Shown here in pieces: positions 51,896 to 62,760 of a DNA stretch of 64,000 nt (its first letter is position 1; each line of letters begins with the position of its first letter). Position numbers and translations under genes: made by a program. Source of the DNA: Amycolatopsis sp. WAC 01376 (GTDB lineage Bacteria > Actinomycetota > Actinomycetes > Mycobacteriales > Pseudonocardiaceae); contig NZ_QHKL01000006.1 of assembly GCF_003947415.1 (NCBI RefSeq), forward strand, positions 62,001-126,000, in the 5' to 3' direction. Below the pieces are notes generated by a model, which saw only the letters and a list, made by a program, of their open reading frames with translations, did no database searches and was not told the origin of the DNA.

Positions 51896-52792
51896 CTAAA
51901 CGCGGGGTCCCGAGAAGTTCACCCGCAGCGTGTACACCGAACTGGACGCGGTGATGAACAGATCGTTCCGCCGCGGCCCGCCGAAGGTCAGGTTCGAACA
52001 GACCTTCGGCACCCGCAGCTTCCCGATCCGCGTGCCGTCGGGCGCGAAGCAGTGCAGACCGTCGTGCGCGGCGGCCCAGACCCGGCCCGCGGCGTCCAGG
52101 CGCACGCCGTCGAAACCGCCGGCGTCGGAGGTCGCGAAGACCTCGCCCCCGGAAAGCAGCCCGTCTGCCACCGAGAAAACCCTGATGTGGCTGGGGTTCT
52201 GGCGCGTGTCCACGATGTAGAGCCGTGCTTCGTCCACCGAGAACGCGAGCCCGTTCGGACGCGAGAAATCGTCCGCGACGATCCGCACGGAACCGTCCAC
52301 CGGGTCTGCGCGGTAGACGTGGCAGGCGCCGATCTCGCTTTCCGCCTGATGGCCTTCGTAGTCGCTGTCGATCCCGTAACTGGGGTCGGTGAACCAGATC
52401 GCGCCGTCCGAGGATTCGACGACGTCGTTGGGGCTGTTGAACCTCTTGCCCTGATAGGTCTCCGCGAGGACGGTGGTCGTACCGTCGTGTTCGGTACGCG
52501 TCACCCGGCGGTTGCCCTGCTCGCAGCTGACGAGCCTGCCCTGACGGTCGACGGTGTGCCCGTTGTGGAATCCGGCGGGCTCCCGGAACACGCCGACCGC
52601 GCCCGTGGTCTCGTCCCACCGCAGGACGCGGTCGTTCGGGATGTCGCTGAACACGAGGTACCGGCCTGCCGGGAAGTAGGCGGGCCCCTCGGTCCACCGG
52701 CAGCCCGTGTGCAGGCGCCGCATCCACTCGTCCCCGTTGACGCGGGCGAACCGCTCGTCGAGGACTTCGAAGTGTGCCTTGACCATGTCCAT
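51896..52792 (-). CDS. SMP-30/gluconolactonase-like beta-propeller hydrolase
   Basis: 298 residues of six-bladed propeller type: GCRWTEGPAYFPAGRYLVFSDI (Glu metal ligand in TEGP), FNSPNDVVESSDGAIWFTDPSYG (Asn and Asp ligands), SRPNGLAFSVDEARLYIVDT (Asp), and repeated FDGVRLDAAGRVWAA blades. Members hydrolyse sugar or other lactones with a divalent metal; substrate not identifiable. ATG 52792 (MDMVKAHFEV). Divergent from an Lrp-type gene with a palindrome between them, suggesting local control. Confidence 0.9.
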   Translation of the reverse strand: MDMVKAHFEVLDERFARVNGDEWMRRLHTGCRWTEGPAYFPAGRYLVFSDIPNDRVLRWDETTGAVGVFREPAGFHNGHTVDRQGRLVSCEQGNRRVTRTEHDGTTTVLAETYQGKRFNSPNDVVESSDGAIWFTDPSYGIDSDYEGHQAESEIGACHVYRADPVDGSVRIVADDFSRPNGLAFSVDEARLYIVDTRQNPSHIRVFSVADGLLSGGEVFATSDAGGFDGVRLDAAGRVWAAAHDGLHCFAPDGTRIGKLRVPKVCSNLTFGGPRRNDLFITASSSVYTLRVNFSGPRV

Positions 52793-52827
52793 GGAAACCC
52801 CAGTGTTCCGAATGAGATATTGCGATC

Positions 52828-52849
52828 ATCATGAACCGCTGAACATGAT
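52828..52849. promoter_or_regulatory. Operator-like palindrome in the SMP-30/Lrp promoter
   Basis: ATCATG (52828-52833) and CATGAT (52844-52849) with a 10-base centre in the 68-base gap between divergent genes. Fits an Lrp-type site controlling both. Confidence 0.6.
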
Positions 52850-52860
52850 ATGGTCAACCC

Positions 52861-53349
52861 GTGGATGACGTGGATCGCATATTGCTCACGGAGTTGCAGC
52901 AGGACGCGACTCAGGCGTACGCCGCGCTCGGCAAGGCGGTCGGGCTGTCGGCGGGCGCCGCGCACGAGCGGGTCCGCAAACTACGCGAACAGGGCGTCAT
53001 CCGGCGCACGACCGTCGACGTCGATCCGGCGGCGGTCGGTCGCGGGGTGATGGCGTTCGTGCTGATCGAGGCGGGCTCGTGGATGGGCGACTCGCCGACC
53101 AAGGCCGCGCTGGAGGCGCTGCCGGAGGTCGTGGAGGCACACATCATCGCGGGCCCGGCCTCGCTGCTGGTGAAGGTGCGCACGCCGACCACCGAGGAAC
53201 TCCAGGCGTCACTGCGCAGGCTGTACGCCATCGAGGGCGTCACCGGGACGCAGACGATCGTCGTGCTCGAATCCTTCTTCGAACGCTCCGTGAACGCTAC
53301 AGGCGACGGTTCACCAGAACGCCCGTCGCCGCCCGCGCCTTCCCGCTGA
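52861..53349 (+). CDS. Lrp/AsnC-family transcriptional regulator
   Basis: 162 residues: HTH (DRILLTELQQDATQAYAALGKAVGLSAGAAHERVRKLREQGVIRR) and RAM ligand domain (VMAFVLIEAGSW...VVEAHIIAGPASLLVKVRTPTTEELQASLRRLYAIEGVTGTQTIVVLESFF), with a short Pro/Ser-rich tail. GTG 52861. It probably controls the divergent SMP-30 gene and itself. Its 3' end overlaps the convergent nitrilase-type gene by 53 bases, with no terminator between them. Confidence 0.92.
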   Translation: MDDVDRILLTELQQDATQAYAALGKAVGLSAGAAHERVRKLREQGVIRRTTVDVDPAAVGRGVMAFVLIEAGSWMGDSPTKAALEALPEVVEAHIIAGPASLLVKVRTPTTEELQASLRRLYAIEGVTGTQTIVVLESFFERSVNATGDGSPERPSPPAPSR

Positions 53350-54091
53350 CCGCGGGATCCAGGTCGACGACCACCAGTTCCGGCCCGGGGCCCAGCTGCG
53401 TGTGGACGCGGCCGAAACCGTCGGACACCGTGGAGTAGCCGATCCCGGTCGGCGCCTTCGGGTTCACCGGGGTCGAGGTCGTGGCCGGATCGGCCTGCCC
53501 GCAGCCGAGGACCCAGCAGCCGGAGTCGAGCGCGCGGGCGCGCACGAGTACCTCCCACTGCTCGCGTTTGCCCTCGCCCGCGCCCCAGGACGTCGGCACG
53601 AGGACGATGTCGGCGCCGTCGTCGGCCAGCTTCCGGAACAGCTCCGGGAAGCGGATGTCGTAACAGGTCGCGAGGCCGAACGTGACCCCGTCGACCTCGA
53701 AGGTCGCGGACGTGGTGCCGGGGGCGACCGTGTCGGATTCGGCGAACCCGAAGGCGTCGTACAGATGGATCTTGTCGTAACCGAAGTGGTGTCCGGCGCC
53801 GGTGACGAGCAGGGTGTTGCTCACGCGGCCGTCCGGCGACGGCGTGAACATGCCCGCGACGACCACCACACCGTGTTCTTCCGCGATGGACGCCACAGCG
53901 GACGCCCACGGTCCGTCCAAAGGTTGCGCCACGGGTCCGAGCGGGATGCCGAAGCGCGCCATCGCCGCTTCGGGGAACACCACGATCCGCGCGCCGTCGG
54001 CCGCCGCGGCCGCCACGCCTTCGCGAATCGGCTTCAGGTTCGTTTCGGGATCCTCGGCGGCCGTGAGCTGGCACAACCCGATTCGCGGCAC
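53297..54091 (-). CDS. Carbon-nitrogen hydrolase (nitrilase superfamily)
   Basis: About 264 residues with the nitrilase triad: Glu in VVFPEAAMARF, Lys in YDKIHLYDAF and Cys in ATCYDIRFPEL. The YDKIHLYDAFGFAESDTVAPG region resembles Nit1/Nit2-type omega-amidases or deaminated-glutathione amidases. GTG 54091 (VPRIGLCQLTA) has a strong GAGGGAGG site and matches the family N-terminus; ATG 54106 and GTG 54124 are longer alternatives. Divergent from hisD. Confidence 0.9.
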   Translation of the reverse strand: MPRIGLCQLTAAEDPETNLKPIREGVAAAAADGARIVVFPEAAMARFGIPLGPVAQPLDGPWASAVASIAEEHGVVVVAGMFTPSPDGRVSNTLLVTGAGHHFGYDKIHLYDAFGFAESDTVAPGTTSATFEVDGVTFGLATCYDIRFPELFRKLADDGADIVLVPTSWGAGEGKREQWEVLVRARALDSGCWVLGCGQADPATTSTPVNPKAPTGIGYSTVSDGFGRVHTQLGPGPELVVVDLDPAVSGKARAATGVLVNRRL

Positions 54092-54175
54092 GGCCGCCTC
54101 CCTCATCGTGGGATCGCTGGTCACCACCCCAGTGTGCCTGCTCGGGGCGATCGGGCCACCTCGTACCCTTGACCC

Positions 54176-57194
<3,019 letters not shown>

Positions 57195-57199
57195 CCCCC

Positions 57200-57261
57200 G
57201 CATTTAGTCCTCTGGATGCGTTCCTTGCGTGTGCAACTACCGCATCCAGAGGACTAAATGC
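57200..57261. terminator. Palindrome after hisB (GTCCTCTG family)
   Basis: Perfect 21-bp arms (57200-57220, 57241-57261) with a 20-base loop. It is a half-decayed relative of the loopless palindrome at 19624: the right half keeps GCAACTAC, but the matching part of the left half has changed. Convergent junction hisB/RibD-like gene. Confidence 0.75.
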
Positions 57262-57826
57262 GTCCGGCGGGCTTGTAGGTGTTGAGGAGCACGCCGGAGG
57301 GGGTCGCGGTGGTGCCGGTGAACTCCAAGGACTGTGCCGGGGTTCCGTCCGCGAAGAAACGCTTGCCTGTGCCCAAAAGGAGCGGGTAGACGGCCAGCAG
57401 GACCTCGTCCGCGAGGCCGTTTTCGAGCAGCGTCGAGGTCAGGGTGGAGCTGCCCGAGAGAACGAGGTCGGGGCCGTCTTGAGCCTTGATCCGGCGGACG
57501 TCCTCGGCGACGTTCGGGCCGAGCCCTTCGAACGGGCCCCATTTCAGGCTTTCCGGCCGGTGGGTGACGACATACTTCGTCGCCGCCTTGAGCCGGTCGG
57601 CGAGCGGATCGCTCGGTGCGTCCGGCCAGTAGTCCGACCAGATGTCGTAGGTGCGGCGGCCGAGCAGCAGGTCGAAGGCTTCACCGTGCGCGGCCGTGAC
57701 GGCGTCCCGGCCTTCGGGTGTCCGATAGGGCATGTTCCAGCCGCTGTAAGGGAAGCCATTCTCATCGGTGGAGTGCTGGATCACGCCGTCGAGCGAGACG
57801 TGTTCGATGATCTTGAGTTTTCTCAT
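57254..57826 (-). CDS. RibD C-terminal/dihydrofolate reductase-like protein
   Basis: 190 residues of the DHFR-like RibD C-terminal family: KLKIIEHVSLDGVIQ at the start, FDLLLGRRTYDIWSDYW, GPDLVLSGSSTLTSTLLENGLADEVLLAVYPLLLGTGKRFF and a C-terminal FTGTTATPSGVLLNTYKPAG. It probably uses NADPH on a pteridine- or flavin-like substrate that cannot be deduced. It is last in a three-gene set; its ATG overlaps the SRPBCC stop by one base (TAATG). Confidence 0.88.
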   Translation of the reverse strand: MRKLKIIEHVSLDGVIQHSTDENGFPYSGWNMPYRTPEGRDAVTAAHGEAFDLLLGRRTYDIWSDYWPDAPSDPLADRLKAATKYVVTHRPESLKWGPFEGLGPNVAEDVRRIKAQDGPDLVLSGSSTLTSTLLENGLADEVLLAVYPLLLGTGKRFFADGTPAQSLEFTGTTATPSGVLLNTYKPAGRI

Positions 57827-58296
57827 TACGCCTCCAGCAGTGCGTCGAGTTGGGGCAACGCCGCGCGGAATCCCTCTTCCATCCCCGGAATCGTCTTCTC
57901 CATGGCTTCGACACTGGAAAACCGCGTGACGTGGATCAGGCGCGACCCCGTCGGTGTCGTCTCGAAGGAGAACGTCATCGAGGAAGGCATGTCCTCGTCC
58001 GCGGCGTTGTCTTCACCGTCTTCCGCCTCGAACGAGTCGATGGGGTTCACCGCGGTGAACTTCCACGAGTTGGCCCATTTCTCCCCGTTCGGCCCGGACA
58101 GGAAGTACTCGGCGCGGCCGCCGACCCGGAAATCGTGATGGGTGAAGGTGGCGGGCGCGAAAGGTGGCCCCCAAAAGCGCTCGAGTTGCCGTGGATCGGC
58201 CCAAGCCTCCCAAAGGCGTTTTCGGGGAACGGGGAAGTCCGCCACGAGGGTGAGGCTGAGCTGTTCGGGGTCTTTGGTGACCGAGGTGATCGGCAT
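57826..58296 (-). CDS. SRPBCC/AHSA1-like protein
   Basis: 156 residues: SLTLVADFPVPRKRLWEAWADPRQLERFWGPP, HHDFRVGGRAEYFLSGPNGEKW, central strands and a C-terminal helix SVEAMEKTIPGMEEGFRAALPQLDALLEA. AHSA1-like proteins paired with an ArsR regulator are a common actinobacterial arrangement, and the ArsR gene lies directly upstream. ATG 58296 is preferred over the longer frame. Confidence 0.9.
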   Translation of the reverse strand: MPITSVTKDPEQLSLTLVADFPVPRKRLWEAWADPRQLERFWGPPFAPATFTHHDFRVGGRAEYFLSGPNGEKWANSWKFTAVNPIDSFEAEDGEDNAADEDMPSSMTFSFETTPTGSRLIHVTRFSSVEAMEKTIPGMEEGFRAALPQLDALLEA

Positions 58297-58298
58297 CG

Positions 58299-58637
58299 TC
58301 AGTTTCCTTCCCGCAGGACATCGTCGAGCTGCGCCACACGTTGGCGCCAAAGGACTTCGTAGGAGTCGAGAAGTTCGCCGGCGCGCTGGAGCCGCGCGCG
58401 GTCGGTCGAGACCAGCTGCTCACGGCCGTTGGCACGTTTGCGCACGAGACCCGCGCGCTCCAGCACTGCGACGTGCTTTTGCACGGCGGCGAAACTCATC
58501 TCGTACCGCGCGGCGAGGTCGGACACCGACGGCGCTTCCGCGATCGCCCGCGCCAGGATGTCGCGGCGCGTGCCGTCGGCCAAGGCGCGGAACAGCTGGT
58601 TGAGCGACTCCTCGCTCTCCTCCAGAAGTACAACCAT
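58299..58637 (-). CDS. ArsR-family transcriptional regulator
   Basis: 112-residue winged-helix repressor: LFRALADGTRRDILARAIAEAPSVSDLAARYEMSFAAVQKHVAVLERAGLVRKRANGREQLVSTD. No metal-binding cysteines are seen, so it is of the non-metal type associated with AHSA1 proteins. Its ATG lies in the centre of a 20-bp palindrome. First gene of the operon with the SRPBCC and RibD-like genes. Confidence 0.92.
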   Translation of the reverse strand: MVVLLEESEESLNQLFRALADGTRRDILARAIAEAPSVSDLAARYEMSFAAVQKHVAVLERAGLVRKRANGREQLVSTDRARLQRAGELLDSYEVLWRQRVAQLDDVLREGN

Positions 58638-58647
58638 GTGGTTGTAC
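58628..58647. promoter_or_regulatory. ArsR operator over the start codon
   Basis: Perfect 9-bp arms GTACAACCA / TGGTTGTAC around TG, containing the ArsR ATG (58635-58637). Autorepression site; the transcript may be leaderless. Confidence 0.7.
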
Positions 58648-58724
58648 GTTAGCCGTGCCCGGTCGCGAGGGCAAGGCCCGGCCCGGCGCGGTTGCGGTGG
58701 CGGACGTGTGGCAGGGTGGCGGTC

Positions 58725-58880
58725 GTGAGTAACACGACCATCGCTGTGCTGCTGTTCGCGCTCGGCGGCTTCCTGATCGGCGGCGTCTACGCGACCTGGA
58801 AGAGCGTCAAGTTCATGGCCGTCGTGCTGGGGATCGGCGCGGTGCTGGCCATCGGCGGCGCCATCGCCTGGCTCGCCTGA
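58725..58880 (+). CDS. Small two-helix membrane protein, 51 aa
   Basis: 51 residues almost entirely hydrophobic: TTIAVLLFALGGFLIGGVYATW and FMAVVLGIGAVLAIGGAIAWLA separated by KSVK. GTG 58725. Divergent from the ArsR gene. Function unknown; the short intervening distance to the NADAR gene (43 bases) allows co-transcription. Confidence 0.65.
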   Translation: MSNTTIAVLLFALGGFLIGGVYATWKSVKFMAVVLGIGAVLAIGGAIAWLA

Positions 58881-58923
58881 GCGCTGTCCGGTAATTCGGC
58901 TGCGCGCCGCGACGACGGCGAGC

Positions 58924-59490
58924 ATGCTGTCCGGCATGTCCGGAAACCCGCGCTCGGTCGCCGAGGTCGTCCGGCTCCAGCGATCGGGGAGCCGCGTCAA
59001 GTTCCTGTTCTTCTGGGGCCATCAGCCCCGGCGTGACGGCACGATCGGGCCGGAATGCTTCAGCCAGTGGTGGCCCGCCCGGTTCGCCGCCGACGGCGAA
59101 ACCTTCTCGACGGCCGAGCACTACATGATGTGGCGCAAAGCCGTTCTGTTCGACGACGCCGAGAGCGCGGCGCGAATCCTCGGCTCCCGGCATCCGCGTG
59201 AGGCCAAGGCGCTGGGCCGCGAAGTGCGGGGATTCGAGCAGGGCCGCTGGGAAGACGAGCGCTACGGCATCGTCGTCGACGGAACGATCGCGAAGTTCGG
59301 GCAGCACCCGGAACTGCGCGACTTCCTGCTCGGAACCAAGAACCGTGTGCTGGTCGAGGCCAGCCCGCTCGACGCCATCTGGGGGATCGGGATCGCCGCC
59401 GACCACCCGCAGGTCGAGAACGCGGAACGCTGGCGCGGCCTGAACCTGCTCGGCTTCGCACTGGGAGAGGCCCGCGCGGCGCTCGCCTGA
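58924..59490 (+). CDS. NADAR (YbiA-like) family protein
   Basis: 188 residues with the NADAR signature: FLFFWGHQPR, FSQWWPARF, FSTAEHYMMWRKAVLFDDAESAARIL, and IWGIGIAADHPQVENAERWRGLNLLG. Family members act on ADP-ribosylated or ribosylated substrates as N-glycosidases. ATG 58924 or 58936 may serve as start. It converges with the MMPL gene over a gene-free 313-base gap (59491-59803) containing repeats. Confidence 0.9.
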   Translation: MLSGMSGNPRSVAEVVRLQRSGSRVKFLFFWGHQPRRDGTIGPECFSQWWPARFAADGETFSTAEHYMMWRKAVLFDDAESAARILGSRHPREAKALGREVRGFEQGRWEDERYGIVVDGTIAKFGQHPELRDFLLGTKNRVLVEASPLDAIWGIGIAADHPQVENAERWRGLNLLGFALGEARAALA

Positions 59491-59568
59491 GTACGTGGTG
59501 GACCCGGGCAAGGAGCCTCACCTGACTCTTGACTGCGCCCGATTTGGGTGACTTGCACGGTTTCGCGA

Positions 59569-59690
59569 GGGGGTCGTGGGTGATTTGGGTTGTTCTAACC
59601 CTCATTATCACTCACGACCCCCCGCAGAAACGTACATAGCGGAAGCAATCGGACACTCAATCGCCCGGCGGTGTCCCTTGTGGACACTGA
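59569..59690. repeat. Intergenic element E1, copy 2
   Basis: 16-bp arms with one mismatch (59569-59584, 59607-59622) around a loop containing GTTCTAACCCTCATT, then AATCGGACACTC and GTCCCTTGTGGACA, in the same order as at 37421-37545. Confidence 0.7.
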
Positions 59691-59741
59691 AGCCCCGCCG
59701 GCGTCCACCCTGGCGTCCAGCGCAGTGAAGGGGGCCCGTAC

Positions 59742-59769
59742 TCATTGAGGGGTAAGGCAAACGTGGCAT
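59742..59769 (+). repeat. Dispersed repeat R1, third copy
   Basis: TCATTGAGGGGTAAGG then CAAACGTGGCATG, related to the inverted pair at 51403/51686. It directly abuts the palindrome at 59770. Confidence 0.6.
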
Positions 59770-59792
59770 GTTGCGAAAGTGGCTTTCGCAAC
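59770..59792. terminator. GTTGCGAAAG hairpin
   Basis: Perfect 10-bp arms GTTGCGAAAG with TGG loop; the same unit as in 14801-14857. Precedes the MMPL stop by 11 bases. Confidence 0.65.
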
Positions 59793-59803
59793 CTTCAACG
59801 GCG

Positions 59804-61984
59804 CTACTTCGAGGCGTCGACCAGCTCCCGCTCGTCAGGAGCGTCCAGCTGCTTCGCGAGCTTCTCGCCTTCGACGTCGACGTCCGGCAGTACCCGGTCC
59901 AGCCACTTCGGCAGCCACCAGGCACCGCGTCCGAGCAGGGACATCAGTGCCGGCACGATGGTCATCCGGATCACGAACGCGTCGACGAGCACGCCGAAGG
60001 CCAGCGCGAACCCGATCGACTGGATCAGTGAGGACTCCGCGAGGACGAATCCGGCGAACACGCTGATCATGATCAACGCGGCGGCGACCACGACGCGGGA
60101 GCCGTGCCGGAAGCCGGTGACCATCGCCTGCTGCGGGTCGGCGCCGTGGACGTATTCCTCCCGCATCCGCGTCACCAGGAACACCTGGTAGTCCATCGCG
60201 AGCCCGAACAGTACACCGATCAGCAGGATCGGCAGCATGCTCATGATCGGCCCGGTCGTCTTCACCCCGAGCAGGTCGGTGAGCCAGCCCCACTGGAACA
60301 CCGCCACCACGGCGCCGAACGTCGCGACCACGGAGCCGAGGAAGCCCAGCGTCGCCTTCAGCGGGACCACGATCGACCGGAACACCAGCATCAGCAACAG
60401 GAACGCGAGCCCGACGATCAGCGCGAGATAGGGCAGCATCGCGTCGGCGAGTTTCTCCGAGACGTCGATGTTGGCCGCGGTCTGGCCGGTCACCGCCAGC
60501 GAGGCGCCGGTGGCCGTGCCCAGTTTCGCGTTCAGGCCGCGGATGTCGCTGACGAGGTCTTCGGTCGCGGTGCTGCTCGGGCCGCTCTTCGGGATGACGG
60601 TCAGCAGCGCCAGGTCACCGGCCCGGTTGACCTTCGGCGGCGTGACGATCGGGCGTTCGGGGAGGCCGCCGATATCCGTGGCCGCCTGCTGGAGCGCGGC
60701 CTGGCGGTCGGTGCTGCCCGCGAGGTCGACGACGATCACGAGCGGTCCGTTCGCGCCTTCGCCGAAGCTGCGGGCGACGGTGTCGTAGGCCTTGCGCTGG
60801 GTGGTGTCCGGCGCGGCGGTGCTGTCGTTCGGCAGGCCGAGCTGCATGCTCGCGGCGGGCACGGCGACGATCGCGAGCCCGGCGATCGCGGCGATCAGCA
60901 CCGGGATCCGGTGCCGGGCCACGAAACGTGCCCAGCGCTCGCCGTGCGTCGTCGCGTTTTCCTTGCGGCGCAGGCGGATCTTGCCACCCGCCAGTTTGCC
61001 GCCCGCGAACCCGAGGATGGCGGGCAGCAGGGTCAGCGCGATGACGACCGCGATGGCGACGGTGATCGCCGCGGCGACGCCCATCTCGCCGAGGAACGGG
61101 ATGCCGACGACGGTCAGGCCGGCCAGCGCGATGATCACGGTCAGCCCGGCGAACACCACGGCGGAGCCCGCCGTGCCGGTGGCGCGTCCGGCGGCTTCCT
61201 CCGGATCTCGGCCGATCGTCAGTTCGTGCCGATAGCGGGAGACGATGAAGAGCGCGTAGTCGATGCCGACGGCGAGGCCGATCATCAGCGCGAGCACCGG
61301 CGTGTTCGTGTTCAGTTCGAGGAAACCGGACGCCGTCGTGATGCCCGCCATGCCGATGCCGACGCCGATGAGCGCGGTCAGCAGCGGGATCCCGGCCGCG
61401 AGCAGCGAGCCGAAGGTGATGATCAGGACGACGGCGGCGACGGCGACACCGAGGCCTTCGGTGGCGTTCGTGGCGGGCATCGCCTGGACGGCGTCACCGC
61501 CGAACTCCACCGTGTACCCGGCGGCCTTGGCGGAATCCGCCGCGGCCATCAGGCCGTCACGGTCGGCGTCGGTGAGCTCGAAGCCCTGCACGCGGTAGCT
61601 GACCTGGGCCAGCGCCACGTGCTTGTCGGGCGAGATCGCCTGCGCCTGCAGCGGGTCGACCACGCCGGCGACCTTCGGCGCGTCCTTGAGCCCCGTGACG
61701 AGGCGCGCGATCGCCGCCTGTCCGCCGGCGTCGGTGATGTCACCGGGCGTCGAGATGACGACACGCGCGGTCGCGCCGCCGGCGGCGGCTTCGGGGAATC
61801 GGTCGGCGAGCTGGTCGATCGCCTTCTGCGACTCGGTGCCGGGGATGGTCACCGAGTTCGAAAGCTGGCCGGACAGAGTCAGCGCACCCGCGCCGAGGGC
61901 CACCAGGAGGACGGCCCACACCGCCGTCACCAGTGCCCGGCGCCGGAACGAGAACCGGCCCAGTCGGTACAGGAAGCTGGCCAC
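59804..61984 (-). CDS. MMPL/RND-family transporter
   Basis: 726 residues with the MMPL layout: N-terminal helix, a large extracytoplasmic domain (about 40-190), six helices including GVGIGMAGITTASGF and ALMIGLAVGIDYALFIVSRYRHEL (conserved acidic residue of the proton pathway), a second extracytoplasmic domain and six more helices with LFGLAMDYQVFLVTRMREEYVHG. It would export lipids or drugs by proton exchange. GTG 61984. Divergent from a TetR gene across three operator-like boxes, so drug or ligand induction is likely. Confidence 0.95.
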   Translation of the reverse strand: MASFLYRLGRFSFRRRALVTAVWAVLLVALGAGALTLSGQLSNSVTIPGTESQKAIDQLADRFPEAAAGGATARVVISTPGDITDAGGQAAIARLVTGLKDAPKVAGVVDPLQAQAISPDKHVALAQVSYRVQGFELTDADRDGLMAAADSAKAAGYTVEFGGDAVQAMPATNATEGLGVAVAAVVLIITFGSLLAAGIPLLTALIGVGIGMAGITTASGFLELNTNTPVLALMIGLAVGIDYALFIVSRYRHELTIGRDPEEAAGRATGTAGSAVVFAGLTVIIALAGLTVVGIPFLGEMGVAAAITVAIAVVIALTLLPAILGFAGGKLAGGKIRLRRKENATTHGERWARFVARHRIPVLIAAIAGLAIVAVPAASMQLGLPNDSTAAPDTTQRKAYDTVARSFGEGANGPLVIVVDLAGSTDRQAALQQAATDIGGLPERPIVTPPKVNRAGDLALLTVIPKSGPSSTATEDLVSDIRGLNAKLGTATGASLAVTGQTAANIDVSEKLADAMLPYLALIVGLAFLLLMLVFRSIVVPLKATLGFLGSVVATFGAVVAVFQWGWLTDLLGVKTTGPIMSMLPILLIGVLFGLAMDYQVFLVTRMREEYVHGADPQQAMVTGFRHGSRVVVAAALIMISVFAGFVLAESSLIQSIGFALAFGVLVDAFVIRMTIVPALMSLLGRGAWWLPKWLDRVLPDVDVEGEKLAKQLDAPDERELVDASK

Positions 61985-62021
61985 GAAAGTCTCCCGTTCA
62001 CTCGTTCAGGTTCATTCCAAG

Positions 62022-62084
62022 CTAGCCGATCGGCTAGGGTGCTACAAGCCGATCGGCAAGTGTGTGACTAGCCGCACGGCTAGT
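62022..62084. promoter_or_regulatory. Three-box TetR operator region
   Basis: Palindromes CTAGCCGATCGGCTAG (62022-62037), GCCGATCGGC (62048-62057) and ACTAGCCGCACGGCTAGT (62067-62084) lie between the MMPL start (61984) and the TetR start (62145). They share GCCG/CGGC half-sites and are probably bound by the TetR protein. Confidence 0.75.
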
Positions 62085-62144
62085 ACTCGTTTGGCTCGGC
62101 GGGCTCGCTTGACGTAACCTCCGACGGCTGAACGAGGAGGGAAC

Positions 62145-62714
62145 ATGGACGTCGTCCAGGCGGAGGACACCCGCACGCGGCTACTGCGCACGGCGTTGGG
62201 GTTGTTCACCGAACACGGCGTGGAAGGCACCTCGCTGCAGATGATCGCGGACGCCCTGGGGGTCACCAAGGCGGCCGTCTACTACCACTTCAAGACGAAG
62301 GCGGAGATCACCGAGTCCGTCGCCGAACCCGTCCTGCGCGAGCTGGAGGGCATCGTCGACGACGCCCGCGCCCAGCGCACCCGCGGCGCGCAGATCGACC
62401 ATCTCCTGGACGGCTTCGTCGACCTCGTGGTGCGCCACCGGGCGCTGGTCGCCCTGTTCTCCAGCGACCCCGGCATCGCGCGGGCGGTCGAAAAATCCGT
62501 CCACCGCTCGGAAAGCTTCAAGAACCGGCTGCTGGAGATCCTGGTCGGCCCGGAGCCGGACGTGCTGGGGATGGTCACGGCGCAGGTGCTCCTCGCCGGT
62601 ATCGCCCTCGCCGGCGGCTCGCCCGAGGTCGCCTCGCTCGACGACGAGACGCTGCGCGAAACGCTCCTCAGCGTCGGCCGCAAGCTCTACAACCGTCCGC
62701 GCCGCCGCTCGTGA
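62145..62714 (+). CDS. TetR-family transcriptional regulator
   Basis: 189 residues. N-terminal HTH: TRTRLLRTALGLFTEHGVEGTSLQMIADALGVTKAAVYYHFKTKAEI; the C-terminal ligand domain is helical and unassigned. ATG 62145 with GAGGAGGG nearby. Expected to repress the divergent MMPL transporter and itself through the three-box operator. Confidence 0.95.
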   Translation: MDVVQAEDTRTRLLRTALGLFTEHGVEGTSLQMIADALGVTKAAVYYHFKTKAEITESVAEPVLRELEGIVDDARAQRTRGAQIDHLLDGFVDLVVRHRALVALFSSDPGIARAVEKSVHRSESFKNRLLEILVGPEPDVLGMVTAQVLLAGIALAGGSPEVASLDDETLRETLLSVGRKLYNRPRRRS

Positions 62715-62760
62715 CCGATGTGTTCAAGACAGGCGTCGCGATCCGCGCGACCCTGTAGGC

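Noticed and set aside
51743-52834. Open frame beginning MKGPFIAKFAMKGPFIARF
   Set aside because: The repeated peptide comes from reading a DNA palindrome; the rest is antisense to the SMP-30 gene. Similar starts at 1637 and 21553 were dropped for the same reason.
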